Below are positions 5,945 through 8,210 of a stretch of 8,210 nt of DNA, piece by piece. Position 1 is the first letter of the stretch, and each line of letters begins with the position of its first letter. The notes below the pieces were generated by a model. That model was not told where the DNA came from and did not search any database. It saw only the letters and a program-made list of their open reading frames with translations. A program made the position numbers and the translations under genes. This stretch comes from Oscillospiraceae bacterium (lineage in GTDB: Bacteria; Bacillota; Clostridia; Oscillospirales; Ruminococcaceae): assembly GCA_015067125.1 (NCBI GenBank), contig SVNB01000080.1:1-8210 (forward strand), written 5' to 3'.

Positions 5945-6570
5945 ACTCGATCCTCCAAAGCGGCTTTTGTTTTTATGTTTAGCATATTTTTGAGCACGAC
6001 GTTTACGTTTTGCACAAGTTCTTTTTTGCTGCCGTTGTTTTCTATAACAAAATCGGAATGTTCGGTATAAAATTCTTCCGGTTTTTGGGCGGCCACCCTG
6101 CGTTTTGCGTCCTCTTCAGAAATTTCGTCCCTTTTTATTATGCGTTCCGTGCGGGTTTCTTCATCCGCCACAACAGAAATAAGCGCGTCACACATCTTTG
6201 CGCAGCCGCTTTCTATAACTGTGGCACCGTCTATAACCACAATTTCTGCACCTTTTTTTATGTGTTCCAGCACTTTTTTCTCAATGGCATCAAGAATATA
6301 CGGAAAAATTATCTTGTTAAGGGCAGCAAGCTCCTTTTTATCCGCAAACACCCTTTTGCCAAGCGCCTTGCGGTTTATGGAACCTTCTTTATTGAGCACC
6401 AGGCAGGAAAAACGGCTGACTATATCATAGATACAATCCACGTTTTTTTCCGTAATGTCGTGGGCAACGGCATCCGCATCAATAACCGCGGCACCGTTTT
6501 TATACATTATTTTGCGAACGGAGCTTTTTCCCGCTCCGGTCTGGCCGGTAAGGCCGATTATGCTTGCCAT
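5932..6570 (-). CDS. coaE: Dephospho-CoA kinase (212 aa)
   Basis: Catalyses the last step of coenzyme A synthesis: ATP-dependent phosphorylation of the ribose 3'-hydroxyl of dephospho-CoA, in the cytoplasm. The Walker A loop is GLTGQTGAGKSS (6-17). The catalytic-type Asp33 lies in IDADAVAHD (30-38), and the NRKALGKRVF segment (66-75) and the lid region with RTERIIKRDEIS and RRVAAQ (140-162) are all present. Length matches the family's 200 or so residues. The usual His before Pro in the LN-x-HP motif is Phe89 here, and the PLLFE-like motif reads ATVIE (116-120). Both look like tolerated variants, but I cannot test that. The ATG at 6570 follows AAGGAG about 10 nt upstream, 28 nt after tsaC, and the stop overlaps the next gene. 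Confidence 0.95.
   Translation of the reverse strand: MASIIGLTGQTGAGKSSVRKIMYKNGAAVIDADAVAHDITEKNVDCIYDIVSRFSCLVLNKEGSINRKALGKRVFADKKELAALNKIIFPYILDAIEKKVLEHIKKGAEIVVIDGATVIESGCAKMCDALISVVADEETRTERIIKRDEISEEDAKRRVAAQKPEEFYTEHSDFVIENNGSKKELVQNVNVVLKNMLNIKTKAALEDRVWEK
5952..5956 (-). promoter_or_regulatory. Ribosome binding site for the TTG start of the lytic transglycosylase
   Basis: GGAGG on the minus strand, lying inside the last codons of coaE and seven bases before the TTG at 5942-5944. It decides the non-ATG start, since no ATG exists at a usable distance. Confidence 0.8.
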
Positions 6571-6598
6571 TCTTCCGTCGCTCCTTTTTATGTCATGC

Positions 6599-7618
6599 TC
6601 AAAGTTCTATAACGTCAAATCCAGCGGCCCTTATAAGACGGTTATAAACCGCAAGGCCCACTCCGGTTATCTTTGGCGAATGGGCATACACTTTTTCCGC
6701 TTTGCTTTCGTCTATTTTCCGCAGAGCCTCGAAGATATGTTCCGCCTGCTGCTCATCAGAAAATTCCGAACCATAGCAAACGGTGCTCACGCAAAGTTTT
6801 TCTGCTTCCTCATCAAAGCAAAGAGCAAAAACCCCTTTTGCCGCATGCTCGTTTACAAATTTTATATAATCCTTTGAACTTGCCTTTATAAGAGTTACCT
6901 GCGCTTTGGGCGCATAGTGCTTATACTTCATTCCCGGAGAAAGCACTTTTTCGCCTTCTTCCAGTTTTTCGAGCACGGCGTGAGAAACCTCTACCTCTCC
7001 GATGGCTTCGCGAAGCTGTTCAAGAGTAACGTAGCCGGGGCGCAAAAGCACCGGTTTTTCTCCCGCAAAAGAGATTATGGTGGATTCCACGCCAACTTCG
7101 CAGATGCCGCCGTCGATTATGCCCTCTACCCTGCCCGCAAGATCATGCACGCAATGCTCAAAGCTTGTCGGGCTTGGACTTCCGGAAAGATTTGCAGAAG
7201 GTGCCGCAAGAGGAAGCTTTGCAGCTTCAATAATTTTTCTTGCTGCCGGATGCGCCGGAAAACGCACCGCAACGGTGGAAAGATTTGCGCTTACAACGTC
7301 CGGTATTTTTTCGCTTTTTTTCATAATTATGGTAAGCGGACCGGGCCAGAATTTTTCTGCCAGAAGTTTTGCTTTTTCCGGAACTTCGGCAACGATATCG
7401 CAAAGCATATCCATATCGCAGATATGCACAATAAGCGGATTATCGCCCGGGCGGCCCTTTGCTTTAAAAATATTGGAACAGGCCTTTGCGTTAAACGCGT
7501 TTGCCGCAAGGCCATATACCGTTTCCGTCGGAATAGCGCAAAGTCCGCCGTTTTTAAGAATATTCGCGGCGGTTTCAATATCTGCCGTGTTTTTTGCGTT
7601 TAAAAGCAAAGTTTCCAT
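6599..7618 (-). CDS. tsaC: L-threonylcarbamoyladenylate synthase, Sua5/YwlC type (339 aa)
   Basis: Makes threonylcarbamoyl-AMP from threonine, bicarbonate and ATP, the first step of t6A37 modification of tRNAs that read ANN codons. The N-terminal TsaC/YrdC domain (about 10-200) has PTETVYGL (30-37), KGRPGDNPL (54-62) and PSANLSG (140-146). The linker motif SPGMKYKHYAP (227-237) is typical of the longer Sua5 form. A C-terminal Sua5 domain follows, ending in GVGLAVYNRLIRAA (319-332). The length of 339 residues identifies the two-domain type found in Firmicutes, rather than the short E. coli TsaC form. The ATG at 7618 has GGAGG only 4 nt upstream. It lies 12 nt after prfA; association of a ywlC-type gene with prfA is common in Firmicutes. 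Confidence 0.96.
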   Translation of the reverse strand: METLLLNAKNTADIETAANILKNGGLCAIPTETVYGLAANAFNAKACSNIFKAKGRPGDNPLIVHICDMDMLCDIVAEVPEKAKLLAEKFWPGPLTIIMKKSEKIPDVVSANLSTVAVRFPAHPAARKIIEAAKLPLAAPSANLSGSPSPTSFEHCVHDLAGRVEGIIDGGICEVGVESTIISFAGEKPVLLRPGYVTLEQLREAIGEVEVSHAVLEKLEEGEKVLSPGMKYKHYAPKAQVTLIKASSKDYIKFVNEHAAKGVFALCFDEEAEKLCVSTVCYGSEFSDEQQAEHIFEALRKIDESKAEKVYAHSPKITGVGLAVYNRLIRAAGFDVIEL

Positions 7619-7630
7619 TTTTCCTCCGGT

Positions 7631-8210
7631 TTATTCTTCCTCTCCGCGCAGTTTTTCTGCCTGATCGTGGGCACGCAAAGGGTCGATAAGTTCGTCTATT
7701 CCGCCGTTTATAACAGAATCTATTTTGTAAAGAGTAAGCCCTATGCGGTGATCGGTAACGCGCCCCTGCGGAAAATTATATGTTCTTATGCGTTCGCTTC
7801 TGTCGCCGCTGCCAACCTGAGCTTTTCTGTCGGCGGCGCGGCTTTCGTCCGCGGCACGCTGTTTTTGTTCGTAAAGGCGGCTTCTAAGCACCTTCATGGC
7901 CTTATCTTTGTTTTTATACTGGCTTCGCTCGTCCTGGCATTCCACCACCATACCGGTAGGAAGATGGGTTATGCGTATGGCAGAGCTTGTTTTATTGATA
8001 TGCTGTCCGCCCGCTCCGCTGGAACGGAAGGTATCTATTTTTAAATCGTTTGGGTCGATTTCCACCTCTACGTTTTCCGCTTCGGGCAGAACCGCAACGG
8101 TTACGGCAGAAGTCTGTATCTTGCCCTGAGAATCCGTTACGGGCACGCGCTGAACACGGTGAGTTCCGCTTTCAAACCGGAATCTTCCGAAAACGCCTTC
8201 TCCCTCTACG
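7631..8210 (-). CDS. prfA: Peptide chain release factor 1, C-terminal 193 residues (5' end outside window)
   Basis: Release factor 1 recognises UAA and UAG in the ribosomal A site and triggers hydrolysis of peptidyl-tRNA. The visible part starts within domain 2/4 (GRFRFESGTHRVQRVP near the window edge) and contains the catalytic GGQ loop, SSGAGGQHINKTSSA, with GGQ at 8003-8011. It ends with RTYNFPQGRVTDHRIG and the C-terminal helices. The TYNFPQGRVTDHR segment distinguishes RF1 from RF2. No in-frame start belongs inside the window: the apparent GTG at 8144-8146 is an internal Val. About 165 N-terminal residues, including the codon-reading PxT region, lie beyond position 8210. It is probably the upstream member of the prfA-tsaC-coaE-transglycosylase run. 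Confidence 0.97.
   Translation of the reverse strand, partial: VEGEGVFGRFRFESGTHRVQRVPVTDSQGKIQTSAVTVAVLPEAENVEVEIDPNDLKIDTFRSSGAGGQHINKTSSAIRITHLPTGMVVECQDERSQYKNKDKAMKVLRSRLYEQKQRAADESRAADRKAQVGSGDRSERIRTYNFPQGRVTDHRIGLTLYKIDSVINGGIDELIDPLRAHDQAEKLRGEEE

Noticed and set aside
7631..8146. prfA starting at GTG 8144-8146 as a short RF-like peptidyl hydrolase
   Set aside because: The frame stays open to the window edge with canonical RF1 residues (ESGTHRVQRVP) upstream, so this is simply a release factor cut by the window.

Overview
The window looks like a chromosomal segment of a Gram-positive, low-to-moderate GC anaerobe of the Firmicutes, most likely class Clostridia. The support is strong AGGAGG-type ribosome binding sites before almost every gene, a TTG start, an M18 aminopeptidase of the ApeA type, a Sua5-length threonylcarbamoyl-AMP synthase, and lipoprotein signal peptides. 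All nine genes lie on the minus strand, so transcription runs from high to low coordinates. No RNA gene, insertion sequence, CRISPR array or phage gene is visible, and every gene that is complete in the window is intact.

Region 1 (8210 down to 5372) is a tightly packed housekeeping run: the C-terminal part of prfA (release factor 1), tsaC (tRNA t6A synthesis), coaE (last step of CoA synthesis) and a membrane-anchored lytic transglycosylase. Gaps are 12 and 28 nt, and the last junction is a 13-nt overlap in which the transglycosylase starts at a TTG inside coaE. These genes are probably co-transcribed. The M18 aminopeptidase apeA (5324 to 3918) follows after a 47-nt AT-rich gap that may hold its own weak promoter. 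It ends in a strong, symmetric hairpin terminator (3868-3905).

Region 2 (3866 down to 1, continuing off the window) is the unusual part. It is a separate transcription unit with a promoter-like region next to the terminator, followed by four consecutive lipoprotein genes 38, 28 and 11 nt apart. The three complete proteins (344, 487 and 388 residues) are recognisable paralogues. Each has a lipobox signal peptide, two degenerate WG-like beta repeat units separated by a long variable segment, a PFKDRI-type core and a WFIDKDGN-type segment. The fourth gene shows only its signal peptide, which is nearly identical in DNA to that of the second gene. The function is unknown. The array looks like a locally expanded, diversifying family of surface lipoproteins, and it is the best candidate for something undescribed here.

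There is no stretch of more than 300 bases without a gene. The longest non-coding interval (3814-3917, 104 nt) holds the terminator and the array promoter region.
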